Origin: Marsupella aquatica
Lineage: Eukaryota; Marchantiophyta
NCBI GenBank assembly: GCA_973895155.1
Contig: OZ316898.1
Location: 20,336,001-20,400,000 of the forward strand
Reading direction: 5' to 3'
Length of the DNA stretch: 64,000 bases
The position numbers were made by a program, and so were the translations under genes. Under the pieces are notes generated by a model. It was not told the DNA's origin. It did no database searches and saw only the letters and a list, made by a program, of their open reading frames with translations. This document shows, piece after piece, positions 35,617 to 46,626 of the stretch (its first letter is position 1; each line of letters opens with the position of its first letter).

Positions 35617-38600
35617 ATGGAGGTCCCATCTACAGATTTCGAAATCTTGGGAGAACCGATCAACTCACCTGCAGATTTCGATGGTTTGGTCGAAGCGATC
35701 AAAGTGTTGGACTCCTATGCCAGCGAGGCGGACCAGGAGCATTTGATTGGTCAACTAAGGGCATTGTCTGAGAGCGACATTCTGAAATTGTCCCGCATGA
35801 AGGTTCCTGGTGTCAATGAAGGAAAGCTTAATGTTCTTGAGCATCTTTGTGTAATGAAACCTTCCTCAAAAAAAGTGTTCTGTGACGTGCTAAAGATCCT
35901 GCTTGGGAATGAAGATATTGAAGATGTCTGCGATGATGTCCCTCCTTTGCTTCTTCTAGCTGCTTACTGTGGCAACTACGAAGCTGTGACGGTTCTCTGC
36001 AGTACTGAGGGCACAAATATTTTTGCCAAGGATAGTAGAGGGTTCAACGCTTTGCACATGGCTGTGATAAGCGGAGACACACGGATAGCTCGCGATATAA
36101 TGTTCCAAGCTTACCGCAAATCGGCCAGGAATTTTAACGACTTGTTGAATGCCTGCGTTCACTACATAGACATGACTCCTTTGCATTTTGCTGCATGGGA
36201 GGGTGACGAGAGTATGACAGATATTCTATTGAACTGGAAACGTACAGTTGAAGTCGTCGGAAGGTCTGACACTAACGTTGTCGTGAACGCGGAAGCTCGT
36301 ACCGCTGGCGGCTTGACTGCACTGCACCTGGCAGCGATGAACCATCGCATTGGAGTTTTGTGGCTACTGCTCGACTTGCGGAGTCCTGCGCGACTAGGTG
36401 AAGCATGTCCTATACCTAGGTACCCTGTTGAATCGGAATCGATGCGGGGATGGATGCTGATGTACATCGAAGCAGCTGAGTCTCACGTTTTGGAGTTCTC
36501 CTCTCATCGTCGAAGTGCGTTGCAAAAACAGAGGACGGACCCCCCACTAATGAGGGCGGTTGGGCCTCTTTGGAATGAATTAATGAAAAATGTAAGGCCC
36601 GACGGAAAAGCGGAGGCGGACAAAGAGCCGGAGGCGCACGAAGACCCGTTGATGCTTTTCTTGGAAGCCATCAGAACGGTAGAATCGCCCGCATGCGCTG
36701 AAGCTTACCGAGAGGTACTTTGCGGTCTACTTCTGTCGTTAACTTGGAGCGAAATCAGGCAACTCAACCGCCTCAAGTTTCCTGGTGCCAATGGAGGAAA
36801 GCTTACAGTTTGTGGGCACCTCTGTGTGTCGAAAGCTTGCTTACAAAATGTGTTGTCAATTCTCATTAGCGAATCTGAAAGTCCCATTGTGGAGGAGTTG
36901 GAAGGACATCAGATTCCATTGCTTCACCTAGCTGCTTACTGTTCCAACTATGCAGCCGTGAAGGTTTTATGCGACCGTTGGCATGTTGATCTTGCCAGGA
37001 GTAGTACCAACTTTACCGCATTGCACATGGCTGTGAAAGGTGGAGACAAAGAGGTAGTTGAGTGCATACATAAAGCTCTACCATTGGACCAATTTTTTCC
37101 CGAAGACTTACTGAATTCCAAGGATGACATGGGGATGACTCCATTACATTATGCTGTATGGGAGGGCAACCAGAGTATGCTAGAATTTTTACTCCACAGG
37201 GTGAAGAAGAGGGGAGAGGAGGAGGACGCGATTGACATAAATGCTTGCGAAAAGAATGGTCTCACTGCATTGCACCTGGCATCGCTAAACAATGACAGTT
37301 TAAGTTTAGTGAAACTTCTTGACCACTCACATGTCAACGTGAATGCCGCTGACAACAATGGTTTCACTGCATTGCACATGGCATCATGGAAGAATCACAT
37401 GGGAGTGTTTTGTAAGCTATTTGACCACCCACAGATCAACGTGAATGCTACTGCTGAGAATGGTCTCACTGCATTGCACATGGCGTCATGGAACAATAAT
37501 ATTGGAGTTCTATCTAAACTTCTTGACCACCCACAGATCAACGTGAATGCTAGTGACAAACATGGTCTCACCGCATTGCACATGGCATCTTGGAACAATC
37601 ACATTGGAGTTCTATGTAAACTCCTTGACCACCCAAAGATCAATATGAATGTTGTTGACACAAAAGGTCTTACTGCATTGTACCTTCCACAAGGGGAAGC
37701 ACGGCACCAGATGTCCATAGATATGACTCCTCTGGGGGAATCAATAAGGGAATTGTTGCAGAGCAAATTAGATGACATGGAATCTCACCTTTGGCAGTTC
37801 GCAGTGGATCGAAAAAGTACTTTGGATAAAATAAAAGAGGCGAGACGAGAGACGACAGAAATCACACTTGTGAATGAAGTGCCTCGGCAGGAGCAACAAT
37901 TGAGGGGAGATAAAAATCGAAGGAGGGCAGCTGCTTTACTGTTCTCTACTCAAGACTTGGGTGCAAATTCCCAATTCACAGCTCTACATCGCGCAGCATG
38001 GCACGGGGATTCAGTAGTGGTTACAAGTCTAACGGATATGATATCCAATGCAGCACGAGCCAGGTCAGTCTTGAACGCCTTAGATAAGGATGGTATGACT
38101 GCTTTGCACTTTGCTGTAATGCGAGGAGATGCTTGCATGGTCGAGGATATTCTCAGCAACAAGAGTGTGAGAGGAAATATTCGAGAGGAACGTACTGCTA
38201 CTCACCGAACGCCTCTGAATATGGCTTATCGGCTAGTTAAAGGGGACAATTTCCCGGAGAACACACCGGAGGAGCAACATGAAATTGTACGAGAGTACAG
38301 AGTCATAATTGGTTTACTTCTGGAACATCCAGATGTCAAGAGTTGCATAGACAACCTCTACAAAACCAGACAACTGTATGTTGACGCTGCCAATGCCATT
38401 TTGGTAGGGGCAGCTTTGATTGCAAGTATCACCTTTGCAGGTTGGTTACAACCTCCATTGGGCTATCAGCCGTACTACGACAGCAGATATCTCCTTACTG
38501 GATCAGCACCACCTGATACGTATGCTGTCTATGCATCAGTGAAACAACATGTCAGCGTTCTAAATTTTTGGAACTTCAACAGCTTATCCTTTTTTTTTGC

Positions 38601-38916
38601 CGTAGCAACAGTAATGCTCGGAGCTTGTGTTGTATTGCCCATGCTTGGAAAGGAAGAATTGGAGGCAGATGTAAGACGCATGCGCAACTTGCATGTGCTG
38701 ACCACACTGGCCCTAAGTTTCTCGGTGCTCTTTGTACTTGGGGCTTTCATTTCGGCCGGGTTTGCATCGCTTCCGCCCGAGCTTAAGTACCAATGGGGCA
38801 TGATTACGACCACTGCAGTGGGGGGATGTATATGCATAGTTGCTTTGTCCTACTATTTGTATCGAGTCATCACACTGATTAATGTGATACGGAGTGCTGA
38901 AAAGGGTGATCTGTAG
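35617..38916 (+). CDS. Ankyrin-repeat membrane protein with PGG-like C-terminal domain, intronless
   Basis: A single 1099-residue frame. Residues 1-100 are a helical non-ankyrin module. Ankyrin repeats start near 109, 141, 186 and 232. The same module returns at about 345-430 (compare LSRMKVPGVNEGKLNVLEHL with LNRLKFPGANGGKLTVCGHL), followed by repeats near 433, 465, 506, 547, 581, 615, 649 and 683, then 785 and 825. Residues of about 921-945 (DAANAILVGAALIASITFAG) begin a four-helix PGG-like membrane domain, with further helices near 981-1005, 1025-1050 and 1060-1090. Plant ankyrin-PGG proteins such as ACD6 act at membranes in defence and stress signalling; that role is inferred here. The protein is long for the type because of the internal duplication. 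A 3-codon uORF precedes the start. Confidence 0.93.
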   Translation: MEVPSTDFEILGEPINSPADFDGLVEAIKVLDSYASEADQEHLIGQLRALSESDILKLSRMKVPGVNEGKLNVLEHLCVMKPSSKKVFCDVLKILLGNEDIEDVCDDVPPLLLLAAYCGNYEAVTVLCSTEGTNIFAKDSRGFNALHMAVISGDTRIARDIMFQAYRKSARNFNDLLNACVHYIDMTPLHFAAWEGDESMTDILLNWKRTVEVVGRSDTNVVVNAEARTAGGLTALHLAAMNHRIGVLWLLLDLRSPARLGEACPIPRYPVESESMRGWMLMYIEAAESHVLEFSSHRRSALQKQRTDPPLMRAVGPLWNELMKNVRPDGKAEADKEPEAHEDPLMLFLEAIRTVESPACAEAYREVLCGLLLSLTWSEIRQLNRLKFPGANGGKLTVCGHLCVSKACLQNVLSILISESESPIVEELEGHQIPLLHLAAYCSNYAAVKVLCDRWHVDLARSSTNFTALHMAVKGGDKEVVECIHKALPLDQFFPEDLLNSKDDMGMTPLHYAVWEGNQSMLEFLLHRVKKRGEEEDAIDINACEKNGLTALHLASLNNDSLSLVKLLDHSHVNVNAADNNGFTALHMASWKNHMGVFCKLFDHPQINVNATAENGLTALHMASWNNNIGVLSKLLDHPQINVNASDKHGLTALHMASWNNHIGVLCKLLDHPKINMNVVDTKGLTALYLPQGEARHQMSIDMTPLGESIRELLQSKLDDMESHLWQFAVDRKSTLDKIKEARRETTEITLVNEVPRQEQQLRGDKNRRRAAALLFSTQDLGANSQFTALHRAAWHGDSVVVTSLTDMISNAARARSVLNALDKDGMTALHFAVMRGDACMVEDILSNKSVRGNIREERTATHRTPLNMAYRLVKGDNFPENTPEEQHEIVREYRVIIGLLLEHPDVKSCIDNLYKTRQLYVDAANAILVGAALIASITFAGWLQPPLGYQPYYDSRYLLTGSAPPDTYAVYASVKQHVSVLNFWNFNSLSFFFAVATVMLGACVVLPMLGKEELEADVRRMRNLHVLTTLALSFSVLFVLGAFISAGFASLPPELKYQWGMITTTAVGGCICIVALSYYLYRVITLINVIRSAEKGDL
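37255..37680 (+). repeat. 102-bp coding tandem repeats within the ankyrin gene
   Basis: Four to five units of 34 codons repeat with high DNA identity, each containing ACTGCATTGCACATGGCATC or close variants and GACCACCCACAGATCAACGT. Residues 547-690 are covered. High similarity across synonymous sites suggests recent expansion or gene conversion. Confidence 0.9.
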
Positions 38917-40094
38917 ACATAGTTTCAGGGTGATCTGTTGACATAGTTTTGTTCTCCTGCTATATCTATCGGGTCATCACACTGGAATTTGATACCTGTG
39001 GGCCTAGTTTCTTTGTCCTACTGTTTGTATATACTCATCTTACGTGAATTTGATTGGAGGACTCCAAAGGACGAATATAAGAACTAGGATGAGTAACAAG
39101 CATTAGGCAGCTTTGAACAGAATCTGGCTCCGTACCTTCGACCAGGTGCTGCCCCCATGTCCATCTTATCTCTGCATTTAATTTTCCAGTGTTCCACTCT
39201 GATGGGTTTGATCGTGCTTGTGCTTGATCTTCATTCTGTTTATTCCACATCCCAACATTATCTCAGTTGTTAACTTCCCTCACGACGTAGCTCTACAAGG
39301 TCTCAACTAAGAAGACTTCGTGCTTGTCTAGACATCATGCTCTGTTCAAAATGCACTGCTCAATTTTTGTCCAACTCCTAGGATTAGCTGCTCGTATCAA
39401 TGCGGTACCTGGTTCAATGGCAACTACTGAATTTCGCGACACATAGGACCGTCTTTAAAGGGACACATACGACCGTCTTCACCACATTGAATTTTGAAGA
39501 TCAAACTTTTGCCCCCGAACGGCTTCTTGTTACTTTTGACTCAATGTCGCACTGCAAGAACTACCACTAATATTTTAGGCAAAATCGTGAGTTCAATTCT
39601 TTGCTATTTGTACTTATCTCAACGAGTATCATCATTTCCGGCCAGAGCTGGTTCAATATGTCTCTTCCCTACTCTAATCATGCACACGCACAATATTTGT
39701 CTCTTACATGGAGGTTTCTGAACTTAACCCCTTACTTTTGGCAATTATCCAGTGACTCCTTTGGAAGATCCCCCCAGACAGAGTCTCTAGAATGCTTGAT
39801 GTCATTTCTGGAGAAGTAAAGTAGATATGTTCGAGGGAGTTTTCCTGTGAAATGGGCATCTGCTAGCATGTATGAGATTGCTTCCTGAATGTACCAAGTC
39901 AAGGGTTATGAATAGTTACTCGCCAAGTCTCCTTATTGTCATGTAGATACACGTGTAATAACACGTTGCGGCCGTTTGGAAACTTCAATCTCAATTGATC
40001 ACCGAGGAAGCATTTGACGTGCTCGGTCTGAATGTAAGCTATGTGCACTGTGAATTTTCTGACTGGGCTTTATAAACGATGAAAGATCATGTTG

Positions 40095-40258
40095 CTACTC
40101 TTTGTGACTTGTTCTAACCTACGACCTTGCGATTTAGTTGGAGTTCTTAGGTCTGCAGTGAATGGCCTGTCGCTATCTTGCTGTTCCTACTCTTTGTGAC
40201 TTGTCTTTAACCTACGACCTTGGGTTTAGTTGGAGATCTTAAGGCTGCAGTGAAAGGC
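40095..40258. repeat. 92-bp tandem duplication
   Basis: CTACTCTTTGTGACTTGT begins copies at 40095 and 40187. Both include AACCTACGACCTTG and a TTAGTTGGAG(T/A)TCTTA segment. Confidence 0.8.
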
Positions 40259-42099
40259 TCCAATTTAGCTTCTGCCTGTCTCTAAGTTTGCTTTGGAAAT
40301 TAGGTGATTTTATTGCGTGTCTGGGCTCTGACTTATAATTAAACCACCACTAGCCACATAAAAGGAGAAGTGTCCACTACTTTCAAGACTTCTCCCCTTT
40401 TCACATTTTCTCCTCTAGGGTGAAACTTTGCTCCACAATTTTGTGAAAAAAGTACTAAAAATGGTGAAACCTGGTGGATCATAGACAGGGGCTTTGCCAC
40501 CCATGGACACAAGGGCTTTGAGCTATGGTGGCATGCGGATCCCTGTGACATTTTACTTCTTGTTCAGCTTTCCGTTCAAGCGAGCAAATGCAAAAACCTC
40601 TGCCAGCTTCCTGGAAATAAAATAAGTCAGGGCGCTTCAAGTTTCTGATAGGTGACGGCCAATATTGATTGCTTTCAAAGCCCATCTATTCTTCTCATGA
40701 TTGAAATTATGTCACAAAGAAAGGCTGTTGAGAGGTAATTGTTGAACAGTGTCTAAGGCTTGCGAGTCCAAGAAGTGAACAAAAGCAGGAGGAGATGCCC
40801 TGGAGCCAGATCCAGGACCTCTCATTGAACCTAATTTTCTTCCTTGGAAAGACATATCAATGTGTGAAACTGTGCCATCCATAAATCATGTGAGCCTTGA
40901 TGTTGCTCGAGTGTATGACAAAGAACCGGATCGTATCATATCTTGGAGCCTAGAAGAAATCGGAGTTTATGGAATTCCAAATATAAAAAATGCCATTCTT
41001 CGTTTCATATATAATGCTAAACACATATGTGAATAGCTTCGATTGCAAGTAGAAAGGAAAACTCAACATTGGGGTACATCAGTCTGATGTCCCAATCGAT
41101 CGATGTCGTCGAGTCTTTCCCTTGCACAACAATAATCGCCAGAAGTGATTTCCTCTTTTTCTATGGTAAGTCTATCCAATGGGGCCCTCCATGAGACAAA
41201 TGGAAAGGTCTTCTCAAAAGTTGTCGAGAATATTGCAAAACCAAGGTCTAGACAGGTATTTTCATGAACGGCCTTATACCAAACACGCAGCGCTTTCAAT
41301 ACTTCGATAGCATAAAGTCTTCGTGCGAGCAACGAATTCACGCTCGATAAATTATGTTACAATCCAATGGCTATACAAATCTTCAAAATGCTAAATGGGC
41401 ATTGTCGAAGAGGACATTCGACAATGAAGAATCACACAGCTGATTCGAAATCCAAATCGTTGTTCGTGGACAAAACGATATCCAGTTGCAAACGTAGTTA
41501 GCTTTTAAAAGTAGTGACTCTTCGCACTCGACCATTGCACTGATTTTGAATGCTGTGGCGATTGTTTAACAAACTCATCCCGGTCTAGCTGAAGCCAGAG
41601 GGCAGATCGAGGAGCGAGGCTTGGACGTCGACACACTTCAAAATATTGTCGTGACGAATCGGTATCGGGAATCATTCTCTGTAGCAACGATAGGGACCGA
41701 AGCGATAACTAGAACAAATCAAACTCACACAAAGTGGGATCGATCCACGATATTTGTCCCGGATAAAGTCTTTGGTCTTTGACTCTCCATTGCTCACTCG
41801 AACAACTGGCACCTCACAAACCATCTTTGGGATTCACAACTGCGTCATGGTTCGGGTACAAAAGAATCTCGAGTGCTGTATGGAGAGACTAAAAGATTTT
41901 TAAAAATCGATCCGTCTGCAATGCTAGCTGAGCCATCCGAGTCTATTAATAGGCAGACCTATAACCTGGGGGCTCAGGCTGCTGCCGGACATCGTCAATA
42001 GACTCACTTATTAGAGCAGGCTTTGTGACGTAAATGCGTACGGGAGGGGATGTCCATTGTTGTGCTTGTGAGCTGACGCACGACGGTCATCAACCTAGA

Positions 42100-43740
42100 G
42101 TGCCTGGGGAGCAGCCTCCATGGGGAGGCGAGTACAGAACCTCAGGAGGCAATTCAGGACGCTCAGAACGAGGTTGGCGCAATCAGAGAGTCTATGATTA
42201 GACTCGAGTAGCAGACGGATGCAAACACGGAAATGTGAGGAAAGCGAGTATTCGAATTGAAAACCTTGAGAAAGAAATTGCTACCGTCAGGGATGAGAAG
42301 CGCGCTCTGAAGGAGAAGAAACAGCAACTAGATACGATGAGAATTCTAGTCCGAGAGCAGTCGGAACTAACACCCAAGTAACATCAAATTCTGCAGGCCA
42401 GATTGTTCCCCCCACCATATCTTGGGGGGGCACATCGAGCTCGCCTGCCTTAGTAGCTGCAAATGCACCACGTGTAGAACATTAATCGACTTCAAATTTT
42501 CAAGGAGCTATGAATCCATCTCGACAGCGCTTCAAGTGGAACTAACAGAAGGCCAAAACCATTGTAGTGTCGTGGAAGAAGGTGGTCAAAGAGCCACAGA
42601 AGAAAGCGTTATCAGTAGCCTCCGAGAGCCCCACTGGTGGTAACCCCACCCTTGTAGCTTGATTTGATACTAAACTTGCAAGATTAGCTCAGCCCAACTT
42701 AGCAACCACTTGAGAAACCCATTTCCCAGTTCCAACCAATCAAACTAGCTCTTTGAGTAAGAAAAGTCAATGGGCCCTGCAGCATAAAGGAGCTGACAGT
42801 GAAAAGCTGACACTGCAAAGAGCAAATCCAGCGGAGCTTTGTCAACAGAGGAAAGCTGGAAATAGTAGACTACTCACCTCCTCCACCGCTTCCACCTCCA
42901 CTTCCAGATGAGCACGTCCAAAGGAAGAGAAAACGTAATATCACAAAGCTTTCAAGTGAGATTACTGCTAGGGAATTCTCGAAGTAAAGAGGAAACATTG
43001 ATCTGCGACTGAACGAGCTGCCGGCACAACTCTGCAGTAACGCAAACCAGACATCTCTGTTCAAGACTCTGGAGCGATCTGAAGTGGAAATTTCCACTTT
43101 GGACCGCACAAGAGGGTGCGACACTATGTCTCACGAAAGAGATAGTAACGTGGAACACACTTTACCGCTGGATGTTCACTATACTTCCAAAGAGAATGTC
43201 AGGGATTGCGGCAAAGGTGATGAGTTACGAATGTTTCATGAGCGACACATTGATTGAGCTTGAACATGCTGAGAATGATCGAGAGGACACTGTGTCGAGA
43301 CGAAAAGCTAATACCAAGGACAGAGGGGGCTCTGAAGATGTTACATTGCCCACCATCAGGCTGGCTGTGACAGTAAGTGAAAGCGTTGCAGTCTCTGCAA
43401 ATAAGAGAAACAATGCAAGCGAGTCATCTAACATTTCCATTAAAGGGAAGCCAACCACCGACGGAGAGTGAGGCTTGAAATTTCGCCCAAAGGTCAGACA
43501 GTGTCAACGGATGCTGCTCGAGCTGCTGGAGTTGACCGAGGACGACGATAGTCGAGAGACATTATCGGCGTCGAGTGTGACGCCTTCGTTAGCAGACAAG
43601 GATATTGGCCCCAAATAGGCTGCACGCATGCCCAAGGGCACAGTTTCGGAGAGAGCGATTAATGATCTCGAGAAAGCAATCTGGTCCCGGAAGCATTCCC
43701 TCTCAAAGAAGATAGACGGAGTTTCCTCTAGCTCTCAAAC
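42100..43740 (+). pseudogene. Decayed coiled-coil ORF
   Basis: Broken forward frames encode charged, helix-prone peptides: about 42110-42210, then about 42243-42380 (IRIENLEKEIATVRDEKRAL, a heptad-like pattern) and about 43000-43470 (LRLNELPAQLCSN, then the open frame 43172-43471). Stops and frame changes interrupt them and I see no splice set that restores continuity. A short acidic stretch (ELLELTEDDDSRETLSAS) follows near 43510. It may be the remnant of a retroelement or host coiled-coil gene; the family is not recognised. Confidence 0.35.
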
Positions 43741-44162
43741 TTAACCACTCTACACTGGCTTGACGTTTTTGGCAACAAGTTCTCCAAGTCTGAACCGACT
43801 TCATAGTCTTTTCGAGTTGGTCAATTCGTCGACACTATGAAGATGAGATACAATTGCCAAAAATTCCTTTTGACTTATATATCAAGCAACAAAATTGGCG
43901 AAAGCTTCCCCCACAATTTGGAGATCTGCCGGATTGATTGATGTTTCTGAAAATAACTCATCAAAATGTGAGGTGAAAACACATGTTGAATTCATGGCAT
44001 CTTTGTGCATCTCCTCGTGGTTAAAGAGTAGTGTCTCAGAGTTGGACTTTTCAGAGTTCATAACTCAACACTTACTGTTAATGGGCATAGACTCTTGCAG
44101 AAAACTAGCATTGTATTCGATATCGAGTGTACCAGAACCCTACGTTCAAGCACACTCCGCTC

Positions 44163-45066
44163 TTACGCAGCATGTCCTGCTTCAACAGGGGGTTCCGCCG
44201 GGATTTCTGCATCCTTTGGCAGCGGTGTGGACAGTCCCCAAGAATATCCGTAAGGGTCAAGAATTATCCCGAATCGGGCTCCCCAATATTGATTTGCAAC
44301 TTCCATGGTCACGGTTGCACCTGCTTCGACAGCTCTAGCGACTGCGGCATCAACGTCACTCGTTTCCAAGTGGAGAATAAAAGATGGCCCATTCGCTGCG
44401 GATTTCTCTCTGCAAGAGACAAATCCGGGTCCCAGGTCAGCCAGAAGAAACACCATATCGCCATGTGCATTTGTGAAATGTCACGCGGAAACAAATAACA
44501 TTCTTGATTATAATCTGGACGCAAATAGTGACGACGAAGTAGCACGATTGGGCCAATGGGGACGTGCAACACAGCCAGCCCGGCGCGTCCATAGCTACAT
44601 TATGGAGGCAGGTCATGCTGAGCACAGACAATCGCCCTTACAAGAAGCCTGTTTTCCACAATACTGAAGACATATGAAAACGTATTTTCACGGGCTATCA
44701 GTGAAAGCTCGTTCTGGGAGGAATAAGAGGGCACAATACGTACGTTGATGCCACCTCTGCCTCGTCGGCAACAAAAATGTTCGTTTCTCCAAAGCGAAGG
44801 TGCGCGTGTCTTATTAGAGGCTCGTCTTGCTCTGCCTTCCGCTTCGGGACGTACATCTTCTCCACCTCCTCCGCTCCAAAAGCCTTCGTGTAAAACACAA
44901 TCGCCTCGGCAGCTTTGGGAGGTGAAACCATGAAGTATGGCGTCGCCACCCCGTACGTAATCGGAACGACAGGCTGCTGTTTGAGCTCGCCTCCGTTCTC
45001 CACATGAAGCTCCGTCGCACCTCCGTTCACCACCCCACCGTCCCCAGCTACTTCCATTTCCGTCAT
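44163..45066 (-). CDS. Glyoxalase/bleomycin-resistance (VOC) family protein, At5g48480-like
   Basis: Two exons, 45066-44744 and 44409-44163, join in phase to give 189 residues. Residues 1-40 are acidic and glycine-rich and look disordered. The first VOC half contains PYFMVSPPKAAEAIVFYTKA and ends at FGETNIFVADE; the second has SFILHLETSDVDAAVARAVE and RFGIILDPYGYSWGLSTP. VOC proteins bind a metal or small ligand between paired beta-alpha-beta-beta-beta units. Plant relatives of this subgroup are annotated as glyoxalase I-like without proven activity, so no substrate is assigned. The start is the first ATG that leaves the domain complete; upstream in-frame sequence lacks another ATG. No transit peptide is obvious, suggesting the cytosol. 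Confidence 0.9.
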
Positions 45067-45979
45067 CTTCTTCGCTCTCCCGTCTTCCTTTTCCTGACTG
45101 CCAACGGTCCAAAAACTCAGAAAGTCCCAATACGAGGAGAGACGCGACCTCAATTTCTCCACAATCGCTCACGCACTCTCTTTCTACACATGAAATGATA
45201 TTTTCCAGACATGCATCCTCTTCCTCATTGCAATGCTCCGAAAACTCAGAAAATTACAACACTCCGACCGACAAACTCACTCACTCACTCACTCATTCTC
45301 TTTCCATACATATCAACAAAACCATACCGTACAAAAAGAGCAGACCACGGATTGAGCTATTGACGCAAGTTTTGGTTCGCCCAATCTCCAATTCCCGCGC
45401 TTCGCGGAACTACCTCCCTCGCCTTCGCTCGATTACGTAGCTGCGAGCTCAATTGCACCTCATTGCCTTGTGTCGCTCGCGTCTTTCCTTCCCGCCCTGA
45501 ACATGCGACACAATCAAGAAATGCACTCCGCAAAGACTTTCGAGCTCGAGCTTTGACCGTAAAACAGCTCCGGACTTGTGCGTAATTCAGACGCTTTATC
45601 AAGGTCTATTCAGGTTTAAGACAGTCCATCCGGGAAAATCTCAAACCATTGTGACCCATTCGGGCTTCTGGTTCTGCAAACGGCCTCCGACTTCTTAATT
45701 ATGAGTTTCTCTTTTTTTACCATCCTACTGTCGTTTAGCACCTAATTAATAACCGTCAGGAGTGCAAACCCCTCATCCGACGGATGGGAGATAGCCTCCA
45801 TACTTTTAATTACACAATAATATAGTATATGTTTTTAAAAGAGTTATAGACACGTGCCTTCTTCACCTTCTCCCTCCTGTTCTTTATCCCATAACGTGAG
45901 ACTGGTGAGAGCCCTGTTCCAGTTGGGTGTGTCCCACCCCCACAGCCCCCAAGGACTTGCGACTGTTCCAAGAAAGATC

Positions 45980-46275
45980 CCAGGCCAGGTGCGTTGTGGG
46001 GATTGCCCCCTTTTATGGTTCTCAAAGGTTCCATGTGAGGTGTGAGGTTTTTTAAGCAATGGTGACGGTGCACCAGATTTGGGGTTTCATGTGGGTATGC
46101 TCCATTGGACTTGGGATGATCCTTAGCAGAGCTGCGTTATGGGGGTTATCCCCTCTTTTTTAAACTATTCTATCTATGTGGGTATGTCCTATTGGACCTG
46201 ACATCGCTCTAAGAGTGATACTAAGCTAAGCTGCCGGCACTGTGGGGGTTGACACCCCTTTTTTTTTACGGACAT
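45980..46275. repeat. Degenerate repeat of about 105-145 bp
   Basis: GTGGGGATTGCCCCCTTTT (about 45995), ATGGGGGTTATCCCCTCTTT (about 46139) and GTGGGGGTTGACACCCCTTT (about 46242) are diverged copies, each a short GGGG...CCCC palindrome. A second word, ATGTGGGTATGxxCxATTGGAC, alternates with them. Confidence 0.6.
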
Positions 46276-46574
46276 GTTCAACCACAGATTTCACATCGGG
46301 TCGCGGTGTGGGGATAAGCATGCATTAAATATGGTCCTCAGGGCCCCCTTACACAATAGGGCATGTCCATCCATATAAGTAATTTAAAACTGAGCATTCA
46401 ATTGAATTGTTCAACCCCAAAAATTTGAGATTTGGCACCTTTACAGCTCATGAAAAACATGTGGGAATTAGTTTAATTACTGTACATGTATGTAAAACAG
46501 GTATTAAATACCAAGCAACGGGTACATGATTGGACTGTAGCTAGGACCCATGCAAAACCCAAACTGGTCTCTTC

Positions 46575-46626
46575 TTGTTGGGTTGGGTGGGGGTTGGCCA
46601 TTCTTGTTGGGTTGGGCAGGGGTTGG
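46575..46626. repeat. Short tandem duplication
   Basis: TTCTTGTTGGGTTGGG followed by a GGGGTTGGC segment occurs twice in tandem, with a period of about 30 bases. Confidence 0.7.

Larger units (their letters stand above)
38917..44162. other. Gene-poor region between convergent genes
   Basis: No intact gene is supported between the ankyrin gene (+) and the VOC gene (-). A minus-strand frame at 41341-41063 starts with ATG but has no partners or known motif. One tandem duplication and a decayed coiled-coil region are listed separately. Confidence 0.5.

Noticed and set aside
41063-41341. Minus-strand 92-codon ATG-initiated frame
   Set aside because: No known motif and no partner exons. The length is within chance expectation for a 5-kb gene-free stretch.
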